Source: Oxalobacter sp.
GTDB taxonomy: Bacteria; Pseudomonadota; Gammaproteobacteria; Burkholderiales; Burkholderiaceae_D
NCBI GenBank assembly: GCA_012512465.1
Contig: JAAZED010000114.1
Coordinates: 1-6,429 of the forward strand
Direction: 5' to 3'
DNA: 6,429 nt
How positions within the stretch are numbered: the stretch's first letter is position 1; every line of letters starts with the position of its first letter. Shown here in pieces: positions 1 through 5,766 of this stretch. Made by a program: the position numbers and the translations under genes. A model generated the notes under the pieces. The model was not told the origin of the DNA. It worked only from the letters and a program-made list of their open reading frames with translations, and did no database searches.

Positions 1-556
1 AGGTAAAGGTGCCGGTAAAGCTCAGCATGAAACCCAGCCCGATAAAGGCATGGGCCTGCTGGAGGCTGCCATTGAAAGCATGGGCAACCCCGCCGGGTGT
101 TTTGATCTGGCGGAGATATTTGAGGACTATGTCAACGGCGCGCAGGCTGTGCAGGAGCACGGGCAACCCGAAGTCGCGCGCCATTTTCAGTTGCTCCACG
201 TAGTAATGCTCCTGTTTTTCCCGCAATGGCCCTTCCCTGCGTTCGGGTTTGTAAAAATCCAGGCCAATCTCGCCGATACCAACAAACTGCGGGTCAGCAA
301 GGCTCGCTTCCAGCAATAGGCGCATGGCTTTCAGATCATCTTCTGTGGCGTCCACCACGCAGGACGGGTGAATACCCAGCGCATAGGCACAATTGGGGTG
401 GCGGTGTGCCAACTGGCGCACGTCGGCAAAACCCTGCCTGTCGATGGAAGGAATAACGATACGGGATACCTTGAGATCTGCCGCACGGCGGGCAATGGCG
501 TCGCATTCATCGGCCAGTTCGAGCGCATTAAGATGGCAATGGGTATCTGTCCACAT
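1..556 (-). CDS. TatD-family metal-dependent hydrolase (N-terminal part, runs off the left edge)
   Basis: The leftward frame gives the first 185 residues of a TatD-type TIM-barrel hydrolase, a family of cytoplasmic metal-dependent DNases and phosphoesterases (TatD, YcfH, YjjV). Visible signatures are the metal-binding DTHCHL motif (His6 and His8) at the N-terminus, GEIGLDF with metal-ligand Glu96, LLHS with His136, and GGVAHAFNGS with His159. The C-terminal third, which would hold the last catalytic Asp (usually in an ETDAP motif), lies outside the window, so activity cannot be fully judged. I place the start at 556 because many relatives begin with Met-Trp/Phe-x-Asp-Thr-His. An in-frame ATG at 568 would add four residues, and neither has a good Shine-Dalgarno. 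The closest look is to the YjjV/YcfH side of the family, but the paralogue cannot be assigned. It reads in the same direction as lolD at the other edge, its expected upstream neighbour. Confidence 0.93.
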   Translation of the reverse strand, partial: MWTDTHCHLNALELADECDAIARRAADLKVSRIVIPSIDRQGFADVRQLAHRHPNCAYALGIHPSCVVDATEDDLKAMRLLLEASLADPQFVGIGEIGLDFYKPERREGPLREKQEHYYVEQLKMARDFGLPVLLHSLRAVDIVLKYLRQIKTPGGVAHAFNGSLQQAHAFIGLGFMLSFTGTFT

Positions 557-591
557 GGTCAGTCGCATTCGGGTCAATCAGGTAATGACAG

Positions 592-628
592 TTTACCGCA
601 TGGACTCCTGCTTTGCCATGCGGGTAAA
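592..628. repeat. 12-bp inverted repeat with one bulge in the leader of the TatD-family gene
   Basis: The left arm TTTACCGCATGG (592-603) pairs with CCATGCGGGTAAA (616-628). All twelve positions match, with G624 bulged, around a 12-base loop. In the leftward transcript it lies about 36 bases upstream of the 568/556 starts. Its loop carries AGGAG, and the descending arm contains ATG CGG TAA, a possible two-codon ORF behind that ribosome-binding-like sequence. On the + strand its right arm overlaps a second hairpin that is followed by six Ts. It may be a leader regulatory structure, a REP-like element, or the remnant of a terminator at the edge of the inserted DNA. The pairing is seen directly; the function is not. 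Confidence 0.6.
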
Positions 629-647
629 AGCCCCGTGCTTTTTTATT
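626..647 (+). terminator. Possible intrinsic terminator with T-tract (no obvious client gene)
   Basis: AAAAGC (626-631), a five-base loop and GCTTTT (637-642) form a short perfect stem that runs into a T-tract (TTTTTT then ATT). This is terminator-like for rightward transcription, although the stem is weak. No rightward gene ends here. It is therefore either a leftover of a gene lost during insertion or rearrangement, part of the overlapping inverted repeat at 592-628, or chance. Confidence 0.3.
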
Positions 648-720
648 GTGGCCCGGCGGCAGGAAAAGAAAGGCTTGGGCAGGATGGGAGCATAGCCGCC
701 ATGGCGTTCATCTAAAATCT

Positions 721-753
721 GCGGGTACGCCCGCCAGCCGCAAAAACGGCGGC
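721..753. repeat. Tandem pair of small GC-rich hairpins upstream of the 775 gene
   Basis: Two perfect five-base stems sit back to back. GCGGG-TACG-CCCGC is at 721-734, and GCCGC with a seven-base A-rich loop and GCGGC is at 737-753. They lie 21 bases before the ATG at 775, so they would be in or near its 5' untranslated leader. A TAAAAT box at 713-718 precedes them, but no -35 partner is evident. They could affect mRNA stability or translation, or be chance in GC-rich sequence. Confidence 0.35.
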
Positions 754-774
754 AATAAAACAGGAACCAGGTCA

Positions 775-1062
775 ATGACAGGAAAAGTCTTTCCACCGGA
801 GACAAAACCCAGGGAAATCTTTGTTTATGTGTGCGAAAGGATCGCCCAGACGCTTTTGCCCTACGGATTTACTTATCGCAAAAGCCGCAATGAAATAGCA
901 AGAATAAACGATGATACCGACTGTATTTTTCATTTCCAGCCATCCATCAAATCAAGTTCTGTCCGTTTCCGGATTTACATTGAGGTTTTCTCAAAAAAAT
1001 ACCGGCAACTCGAAAAGGAACAGGGTGAAAACGCGCCAACGGGCAGCCTTTTCCTGTATTAA
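775..1062 (+). CDS. Short hypothetical protein, probably truncated by a frameshift
   Basis: The ORF has 95 codons before TAA. It starts at ATG 775 with AGGA nine bases upstream. The product is soluble, with no signal peptide or membrane segment. Residues 10-35 look like an amphipathic helix (REIFVYVCERIAQTLLPYGF) followed by a basic KSRN stretch. A beta-rich segment follows, containing FHFQPS and then IYIEVFSKKYRQLEKE. This order (helix, Gly-Phe, Lys-rich turn, F-Q-x-S strand, long strand) loosely recalls small DUF4304-like or immunity-like proteins, but I do not recognise the family with any certainty. The last dozen residues look unnatural. The -1 frame is open from 1029 and gives a plausible continuation (NGQPFPVLTRIKQ, then WPLECGW) running into the next ORF. 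One base was probably lost near 1025-1040, making this a decayed gene. Confidence 0.5.
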   Translation: MTGKVFPPETKPREIFVYVCERIAQTLLPYGFTYRKSRNEIARINDDTDCIFHFQPSIKSSSVRFRIYIEVFSKKYRQLEKEQGENAPTGSLFLY

Positions 1063-1108
1063 CCCGTATCAAACAATGTGTCCACCAGCGCCTGGATAAC
1101 GCATCATG

Positions 1109-1124
1109 GCCGCTCGAATGCGGC
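1109..1124. repeat. Inverted repeat GCCGC-N6-GCGGC upstream of the alpha/beta hydrolase
   Basis: This is a perfect five-base inverted repeat with a six-base spacer, lying 36 bases before the hydrolase start at 1161. The surrounding words ATGGCCGC and GAATGCGGC also occur, in swapped order, at 4513-4532 upstream of the 503-residue protein. It could be an operator or a hairpin; chance is quite possible. Confidence 0.3.
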
Positions 1125-1160
1125 TGGCATATGCCTGAATCGAGTAACAAGGGGATGACG

Positions 1161-2030
1161 ATGCGGGGGAAAACAGCCGTAGCACCGGCTTTGATCATGA
1201 CGGCAGGTGCGGTATCCTGTGGTCTGCTACTGATCAACCTGTCTGCTGCCCCTGCCGTGTTTAACCGTTCGCTGCTGTCATTTCTCTTCATTATCCTGCT
1301 GATTTATACGGGGTTTTGCACTTATCTGTATCTTTATCAGCGCTCGCTGCTTTATTTCGGGCAGCCCAGACGGCTGGAAAATGCCCCGCTCATGGTACTG
1401 CAACGGCCGGATGCGAAGGTGATGGTGACGATGCTGGAAAACGACAGGCCGGATGCGCTCATTTACTTTGGCGGTAATGCTGAGGATGTGTCGATGAATC
1501 TGCCGGACTTTGCCGAGCGCTTCCCGAACCATGCCCTGTACCTGATGCACTATCGCGGCTACGGCGGCAGCGAGGGCAAGCCATCAGAGCAAGCCATTAT
1601 GGATGATGCGTTTGCGCTGTACGATGAGGTGGCAAAAAGGCACGGACGTATTGTCGTGGCCGGGCGAAGCCTGGGAACGGGTGTTGCGGTTCACCTGGCA
1701 GCAAAACGCCCGGCTTCGCGCGTTTTGCTGATTACGCCTTATGACAGCATAGAATATGTCGCCGGGCGCGCTTTTCCCTATGTGCCGGTGCGCTGGCTGC
1801 TGAAAGACAAGTATGAATCCTGGCGCTATGCGCCTGAAGTTTCTGCCCCTACCCTCATCCTGATGGCTGACCATGATGAGGTGATCCCGGCACAAAGCAC
1901 CGAGCGGCTTTACGCGCTTTTCCCGGAAGGGATTGCCACCCTGCTGGTGATTCCCGACTCACGGCATAACAGTATTTCCGCCTCGGAAAACTATCAGCGC
2001 GCGCTGACGGCTTTTGTGAATAGCGAGTAG
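1161..2030 (+). CDS. Membrane-anchored alpha/beta hydrolase (BEM46/YfhR-like)
   Basis: This 289-residue serine hydrolase is predicted to sit in the inner membrane. It has two hydrophobic segments near residues 7-27 and 38-59, then an alpha/beta-hydrolase domain. The oxyanion strand has YFGGN (102-106), followed by HYRGYGGSEG (130-139). The nucleophile elbow is GRSLG with Ser170, the acid is Asp239 in ADHDEVIP, and His269 lies in SRHNSIS. This layout fits BEM46/YfhR/ABHD13-like hydrolases, which typically carry one N-terminal anchor; the additional hydrophobic segment is unusual. The substrate is unknown (an ester or thioester is likely). I chose ATG 1161 because AAGGGG lies six bases upstream; ATG 1155 or 1131 would also be in frame, and the frame is open back to 1029. 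It converges on the Sel1 gene with 14 bases between stop codons. All catalytic residues are intact, so it is probably functional. Confidence 0.88.
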   Translation: MRGKTAVAPALIMTAGAVSCGLLLINLSAAPAVFNRSLLSFLFIILLIYTGFCTYLYLYQRSLLYFGQPRRLENAPLMVLQRPDAKVMVTMLENDRPDALIYFGGNAEDVSMNLPDFAERFPNHALYLMHYRGYGGSEGKPSEQAIMDDAFALYDEVAKRHGRIVVAGRSLGTGVAVHLAAKRPASRVLLITPYDSIEYVAGRAFPYVPVRWLLKDKYESWRYAPEVSAPTLILMADHDEVIPAQSTERLYALFPEGIATLLVIPDSRHNSISASENYQRALTAFVNSE

Positions 2031-2044
2031 CTGGAAAGATAGGA

Positions 2045-2905
2045 TCAATCCTGGAGGATTCTTTGCAGGAATCGTTTTCCGGCGCCCGGTTTGTCGTCGC
2101 GTTTTGACCAGGCGATCTTTGCCCTGGTTTCCCATTCATCGGCTTTTTTCTCATCCACCGGCTGCCCCAGCTTGCCGTAACGATAAACGTCTGTCAGGCG
2201 GTCCATTGCCTGGGGATTACCGCCTTCTGCACTCCTTGTGTACCAGTAAAGCGCATCCTTGCTGCTTTTCTGAACACCAAATCCATGCTCATAAGAACGG
2301 GCGAGGTTGAACTGGGCTGCCTCATCACCCAGCTCCGCCGCCTTGCGATCCAGTTCTGCCGCTTTGCCCAAATCTTTGGGTACACCAAGCCCTTTGTAGT
2401 AAAGATTGGCTAGATTAACAAGTGCTGTTGTATCTCCTTGATCTGCGGCCTTTTGAAGCCACTGTATCGCCAGTGCATAATCCTGTTTTACACCTTGAGC
2501 ATTTTTATACATAAGGCCGATTGCTGTCTGTGCTATTGCTTCATTTTGCATAGCGGCTTTTTGAAACCACTCCATTGCTTTCGCATAATTTCGCTCTACC
2601 CCTTTGCCATCACGGAAGAGGCAACCCATAATATATTGAGCAGCAGCGTACTGTTGTTTGGCAGATTCCGTGTACCAATACAGCGCTTTTTGATGATCCT
2701 GTTTCAGACCAGCGCCATTGCTGTACATATAACCAAGCGCATTTTGTACTTTGGGATTTTTCTGAACATCTGGCTTTTCAAAATAAACAAGAGCCTTGGC
2801 AAACTCGTCATTGAAATAATGTTTCAACCCTTGGCTGATATCGTCGGCATATGCTGAGCCAGCCATAAAAAAAACCACCAGGCAGATGAATAATCTTTTT
2901 TTCAT
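2045..2905 (-). CDS. Exported Sel1-repeat (TPR-like) protein
   Basis: This 286-residue protein has a classical Sec signal peptide (Lys-Lys-Arg, hydrophobic core, Ala-Tyr-Ala cleavage after residue 20), so the mature protein is probably periplasmic or secreted. About six Sel1-like repeats of 35-36 residues follow from about residue 50 to 262. Typical units are A-x-x-x-LG-x-MY-x-x-G-x-G-V-x-x-D-x-x-K-A-x-x-W-Y-x-x-A-A. Sel1 solenoids generally act as protein-binding scaffolds; no catalytic residues are expected. The start is ATG 2905, which gives the signal peptide at once and has AAGG nine to ten bases upstream. A TTG at 2926 is in frame but would spoil the signal peptide. It lies 65 bases downstream of the 503-residue gene in the same direction, with a hairpin between them. 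Its N-terminal half is much more AT-rich than its C-terminal half. The binding partner is unknown. Confidence 0.9.
   Translation of the reverse strand: MKKRLFICLVVFFMAGSAYADDISQGLKHYFNDEFAKALVYFEKPDVQKNPKVQNALGYMYSNGAGLKQDHQKALYWYTESAKQQYAAAQYIMGCLFRDGKGVERNYAKAMEWFQKAAMQNEAIAQTAIGLMYKNAQGVKQDYALAIQWLQKAADQGDTTALVNLANLYYKGLGVPKDLGKAAELDRKAAELGDEAAQFNLARSYEHGFGVQKSSKDALYWYTRSAEGGNPQAMDRLTDVYRYGKLGQPVDEKKADEWETRAKIAWSKRDDKPGAGKRFLQRILQD
2047..2060 (+). terminator. Weak hairpin at the convergent gene ends
   Basis: AATCC-TGGA-GGATT (closable to AATCCT/AGGATT) is followed by CTTT on the + strand. It lies 17 bases past the hydrolase stop and just inside the Sel1 3' end. An alternative, overlapping hairpin AGGAT-CA-ATCCT at 2041-2052 shares one arm. 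The stem is short and the T-tract poor, so termination here is only possible. Confidence 0.25.
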
Positions 2906-2927
2906 GGATTCAGGCCTTCCGAACAAA

Positions 2928-2961
2928 ACAAAAGAAATGATAACTGTACCATTCCTTTTGT
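2928..2961 (-). terminator. Hairpin between the 503-residue gene and the Sel1 gene (terminator or attenuator)
   Basis: In the leftward transcript ACAAAAGGAAUG pairs with CAUUUCUUUUGU over 12 positions, one of them a G-U pair, around a ten-base loop. UUUGUUC follows. It starts ten bases after the stop of the 503-residue gene and ends 22 bases before the Sel1 start. The AU-rich stem and broken U-tract suggest a partial terminator. On the + strand it is also followed by a T-rich run. An operator role is the alternative. Confidence 0.5.
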
Positions 2962-2970
2962 ATATTTTTA

Positions 2971-4482
2971 TCAGCGTTTCATTTGGGTTGTATCCCTTTC
3001 TGTTCTCCTCCCCACATAATCAATCAGCATCTGTTTTGCCTCATTGCTCATCGTGTCATTAACGATGAGGAGCATCGTGCCTGTTACCGGGCTCATGGTA
3101 TTGGCAACCTGCCGGATATTGTCGTTCCACTCGGCAACCGACTTGCCGACCATGCTGCCAAGCACGGTGGCTTTGTTCAGGTCTCCCCCGTTTTTGAGAA
3201 GCGAATTGGTATAAAGCTGCGCAATGGCGTCATACACCTGATACAGCTTTTCCGCGCCCAGGGCGACATGGTTTCCGGCAAAGAGGCCAACAAGATCAAC
3301 GAGCTTGCCGCCCATCACCGTCTGGTAGCCGAATTTTTCGAGCTTGTCGGCAAATTCATCGCTGTTTCTGGCTTCCCACAACTCCCTGGGAGAGATCAAC
3401 CGGTTGCTGTCGAGCAGTTCCTTATCCTGTTTGTATGACACCAGCAGGTCTTTTTCGTAGGAGATATAGCGATCCCCGAATGTGGCTTTCATGTAGCCGT
3501 CGGCAGTCAGGGCAAAACGCCTCAGGGAATTTTTTGCGTTGCGCACCTTGGTGTCCATGCCGTGTTTCCAGTATTCCAACACTTCTGGATTATCCATTTT
3601 TTTGCCATAGGTGTTGCTGCGTGTGGCGGCATGGACAGAAAGTATCTGTTTGAGGCTGTTGCGTGATGCCGTGCCGTACTGCTCATAGGCAACACCTCCC
3701 ATTTTGGCAAGATTTTCAACAGGCGACACCCGGCATTTTCCCTGCCGGGCATCCTCGTATGCATTCGCCATATTTCCGCCATCTTCTGTCATACCCGCCA
3801 TGACGGAGGAAGTAATGGTTGGCAGGTTGTTGAGGATGCTCTGCCCTGTTTCCTGTAGGGTTTCATTTGTCTTTTGCATGCCTGTATGCAACTGGCTGCG
3901 ATTGTAGGCATCCGCGTCACCTAGTATGCCGGATGCGACAGATTCGGCTGACCGCCTGACCAGATTACCAGGTTGACCTTGTGCTGTTTTCAATGCCGGT
4001 TGTGTTGCTGTTGTCAGCGCCGAAGTCTCAACCAGATTTTGCATCTGTGCCTGCGGCACTTTCATGTTGAACTGAGTATTCATCATGTCAGTCACATCCG
4101 GTGCTTTAGCCTGCCCGGACAGGGAGGGGGCTAAAGCAGCAGAAGATGATGTGGCAATGCTGCTTTTCGTTCCAGTAGACACCTTGGGAACGGTAGTGAG
4201 AAATCGTCTTTCCAGCCGCTGTTGTTCCTGCTTCTGTTGAAACTGTTCTGTAGCGACATTTCCGATCATGTTGACTATGTTATCGCTGGCTTTTTGTGCT
4301 TCATACGAAAAATCGGGTTCAGGCAATTCGGGTGTATCTGGCACAACAGGGGTAACCGGGCGTTTTGCCCGTTCATCTTCTGTCAGTAAATACGGCATTT
4401 TTTCACGTACGACTTTGGCAGCAGGACTGTCATCGGTCCAAATGTCATATTCCGGCCGCCCCCAGCTTATATCTTGTGACAT
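2971..4482 (-). CDS. Unrecognised 503-residue soluble protein (possible secreted or effector-like protein)
   Basis: I do not recognise a family. The ORF is intact and starts at ATG 4482 with GGAG five bases upstream. There is no signal peptide and no clear membrane segment. Residues 1-40 are acidic and aromatic (WGRPEYDIWTDD), 41-57 are Pro-rich, and 60-95 look helical and Gln/Glu-rich (FQQKQEQQRLERR), possibly a coiled coil. Residues 100-170 are a Ser/Thr/Ala/Gln-rich, probably disordered linker. Residues 175-240 are Asn/Thr/Gly-rich helices. From about 255 to 490 there is a more ordered, mostly helical domain with conserved-looking aromatic and charged residues (EYWKHGMD, TFGDRYISYEKDLL, RELWEARNSDEF). 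There is one cysteine (Cys250). The modular N-terminus with a long linker and the following exported Sel1 protein would suit a secreted effector, but no toxin or secretion motif can be pointed to. A structural or surface role remains possible. Confidence 0.8.
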   Translation of the reverse strand: MSQDISWGRPEYDIWTDDSPAAKVVREKMPYLLTEDERAKRPVTPVVPDTPELPEPDFSYEAQKASDNIVNMIGNVATEQFQQKQEQQRLERRFLTTVPKVSTGTKSSIATSSSAALAPSLSGQAKAPDVTDMMNTQFNMKVPQAQMQNLVETSALTTATQPALKTAQGQPGNLVRRSAESVASGILGDADAYNRSQLHTGMQKTNETLQETGQSILNNLPTITSSVMAGMTEDGGNMANAYEDARQGKCRVSPVENLAKMGGVAYEQYGTASRNSLKQILSVHAATRSNTYGKKMDNPEVLEYWKHGMDTKVRNAKNSLRRFALTADGYMKATFGDRYISYEKDLLVSYKQDKELLDSNRLISPRELWEARNSDEFADKLEKFGYQTVMGGKLVDLVGLFAGNHVALGAEKLYQVYDAIAQLYTNSLLKNGGDLNKATVLGSMVGKSVAEWNDNIRQVANTMSPVTGTMLLIVNDTMSNEAKQMLIDYVGRRTERDTTQMKR

Positions 4483-4501
4483 ACATTCTCCGTAAAAAAT
4501 T

Positions 4502-4532
4502 ATTGATCAATTGAATGCGGCAATATGGCCGC
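4502..4532. promoter_or_regulatory. Palindrome and inverted repeat upstream of the 503-residue gene
   Basis: The 221-base gap between the starts of the 503-residue gene and the stop of the 120-residue gene holds two symmetric motifs. They are the perfect palindrome ATTGATCAAT (4502-4511) and GCGGC-AATATG-GCCGC (4517-4532). Both lie within 50 bases upstream of the start at 4482, the usual place for an operator or leader hairpin. The flanking sequence is AT-rich, but I found no convincing -35/-10 pair. The rest of the gap (4540-4703) shows nothing I can name. Confidence 0.35.
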
Positions 4533-4703
4533 GCTATATCAATATATGCCCGCTGGCAAGGGGTTTTTGCTGTTTGTACGAATGTTTGTCACGTCAGCCG
4601 GAGTGTAAGGGCTGGTGCGGGGTTTAGGAAGAGCTATATCCGCCGTTTTCAATTGTGAATGTCGGAATATGGTGGCTTTGGTTTTTTCTGGCAGCTTTTC
4701 GGT

Positions 4704-5066
4704 TTACTGACCGGTGTTCCGATAACCCTTCAGCCAGGCATCCAGCCGTTTCATGGCTTTTTCCCGCTGGCGGCCCAGCGACATCGTGAAGCCGGTGTGG
4801 TCGTCCTGCCAGTTCCAGGGTTTTTGGGTTGTCAGCATGATGGCCCATACTGATTCGCCCTTTTGCCGTGTGGCACTGTTGGCAATGAGCGGATCAACAA
4901 GGAAAGTGAGCCAGGCCTGTTTTCCCTGTGGTGACCAGACGGACTCCAGTACCCACATTTCATCGGCCCACCACTCAAGCGAAACAAGATCGACCGGATT
5001 GATGTGCCAGCCCAGCTCTGCCAATAGATTGCGGATTTCTATGACGTGGTGTTCCATAGCTGTCAT
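4704..5066 (-). CDS. Small Trp-rich hypothetical protein
   Basis: This is a 120-residue soluble protein with no signal peptide or membrane segment. The N-terminal part is helical (MEHHVIEIRNLLAELGW). A core then reads SLEWWADEMWVLESVWSP followed by LTFLVDP, and after that RQKGESVWA. The C-terminal helix ends in Lys-Arg-rich sequence. The W-W-A-D-E-x-W, V-W-S-P and L-T-F-L-V-D-P words resemble small conserved proteobacterial hypothetical proteins I have seen without a known function. The start is ATG 5066, one base after the TAA of the upstream broken gene (TAA-C-ATG), which suggests translational coupling; ATG 5057 and TTG 5093 are alternatives. It is intact although its upstream partner is broken, so if coupling is needed its expression may be reduced. 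There is no clear terminator downstream. Confidence 0.75.
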   Translation of the reverse strand: MTAMEHHVIEIRNLLAELGWHINPVDLVSLEWWADEMWVLESVWSPQGKQAWLTFLVDPLIANSATRQKGESVWAIMLTTQKPWNWQDDHTGFTMSLGRQREKAMKRLDAWLKGYRNTGQ

Positions 5067-5067
5067 G

Positions 5068-5693
5068 TTATGGCCTGGCAGGGAGAATGACAAGAGACGG
5101 TTTCGTGTATTCGTGGGTCGGTGTCTGGGTGAGCCAGCCTTTTCTGACGTAGAGGGACAAGAGGCTGGTCATGCGCTGAAAACTGTTTTCCTCAAACCAG
5201 GAGCGAATACCGGCGTGTTCGGGCGTATCTGGCAGGTCTGGACACTCAGTATCTCGCACAGTTCGCGGGCCAGGCGGGTGTAATCATCAAAGAGTGACAG
5301 GATATGGATATCCCAGAATGCTGAAAAAAAGGTGTTGTGAGGGGCGACATAGCCGAACACCACATCAGGAAAGCTGTCAGCATAGGCATCATTGACGGCA
5401 TCATCAGCGCTTTCCAGCAGCTCGTCATGCACCTGCATGGGCAGCGGATTGCAGGGGGGCTTCATCCACGTCCATCAGCTTGATTTCCCACAGGCGGGCA
5501 AGTGAGATGTGCCCCTGCCCTTCGCGGGCTGCGGCTGATAAAAAGCGGGTCAGGTCTGGTCGGGATGCTGTAAGTGATTTTCCAGCGCATCATACAGCCG
5601 GGCATTGGCCTCTTCTTCCAGCAGATGGATGTCGTTTTCGCTCAGACCGAGAGTATGAATGGCTTCGGAAATCCAGCTGGTCGTATCGCTCAC
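5068..5693 (-). pseudogene. Frameshifted hypothetical gene (three disruptions)
   Basis: Four leftward fragments join end to end into one plausible protein of about 205-210 residues. Fragment 1 runs from GTG 5693 to TGA at 5550-5552 (SDTTSWISEAIHTLGL, then EEEANARLYDALENHLQ). Fragment 2, from about 5556, reads DLTRFLSAAAREGQGHISLA, then LWEIKLMDVDEA. Fragment 3, from the C-tract, reads PMQVHDELLESADDAVND, then PDVVFGYVAPHNTFFSAF. Fragment 4, 5259-5068, reads RDTECPDLPDTPEHAGIRSW and ends PARP. The apparent lesions are a one-base loss or five-base gain (GACCA/GACCT) near 5557, one extra base in a C6 run (5454-5459), and one lost base near 5260. The product is acidic, soluble and unrecognised. 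The start is uncertain: GGGA lies upstream of GTG 5693. It precedes the 120-residue gene with one base between stop and start, so both probably formed one operon. Sequencing error is the alternative explanation. Confidence 0.72.
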
Positions 5694-5732
5694 AAGCGTC
5701 CCACATGAATTAATGCAATTTATTATCAATGC

Positions 5733-5738
5733 ATTATA
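5733..5738 (-). promoter_or_regulatory. Candidate -10 box in the AT-rich region before the broken gene
   Basis: A perfect TATAAT reads leftward 40 bases before GTG 5693, inside the AT-rich block 5700-5795. The -35 position (17-base spacing) has no good match to TTGACA, so the promoter would lean on AT-rich upstream sequence or an activator. ATGCA (5730-5734) and TGCAT (5741-5745) form an inverted repeat across the box and could be an operator. Confidence 0.35.
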
Positions 5739-5766
5739 TTTGCATGATTTTAATGAGATTTTTAAA

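Noticed and set aside
368..715. 115-codon rightward ORF
   Set aside because: It is antisense to the TatD-family gene, whose metal-binding motifs are all present in the leftward frame.
947..1291. 114-codon leftward ORF
   Set aside because: It overlaps the start of the alpha/beta hydrolase and the 775 gene antisense, with low-complexity translation and no recognisable motif.
2438..2857. 139-codon rightward Cys/Ile/Phe-rich ORF that looks like a membrane protein
   Set aside because: It is the complement of the Sel1 repeats. The hydrophobic look comes from reversed Lys/Glu/Ala codons, and the Sel1 frame is unmistakable.
2983..3438. 151-codon rightward ORF
   Set aside because: It lies opposite the 503-residue gene, which has a good ribosome-binding site and spans the whole region. 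It has no start signal of its own.
4753..5283. 176-codon rightward ORF
   Set aside because: It overlaps the small Trp-rich gene and the broken gene on the other strand. Its translation has no domain-like features, and the leftward frames join into coherent proteins.
5454..5459. Programmed ribosomal frameshift at the C6 run
   Set aside because: Two other frame breaks in the same gene need separate explanations, and no stimulatory structure is evident. Decay or sequencing error is simpler, so it is kept only as a phase-variation question.
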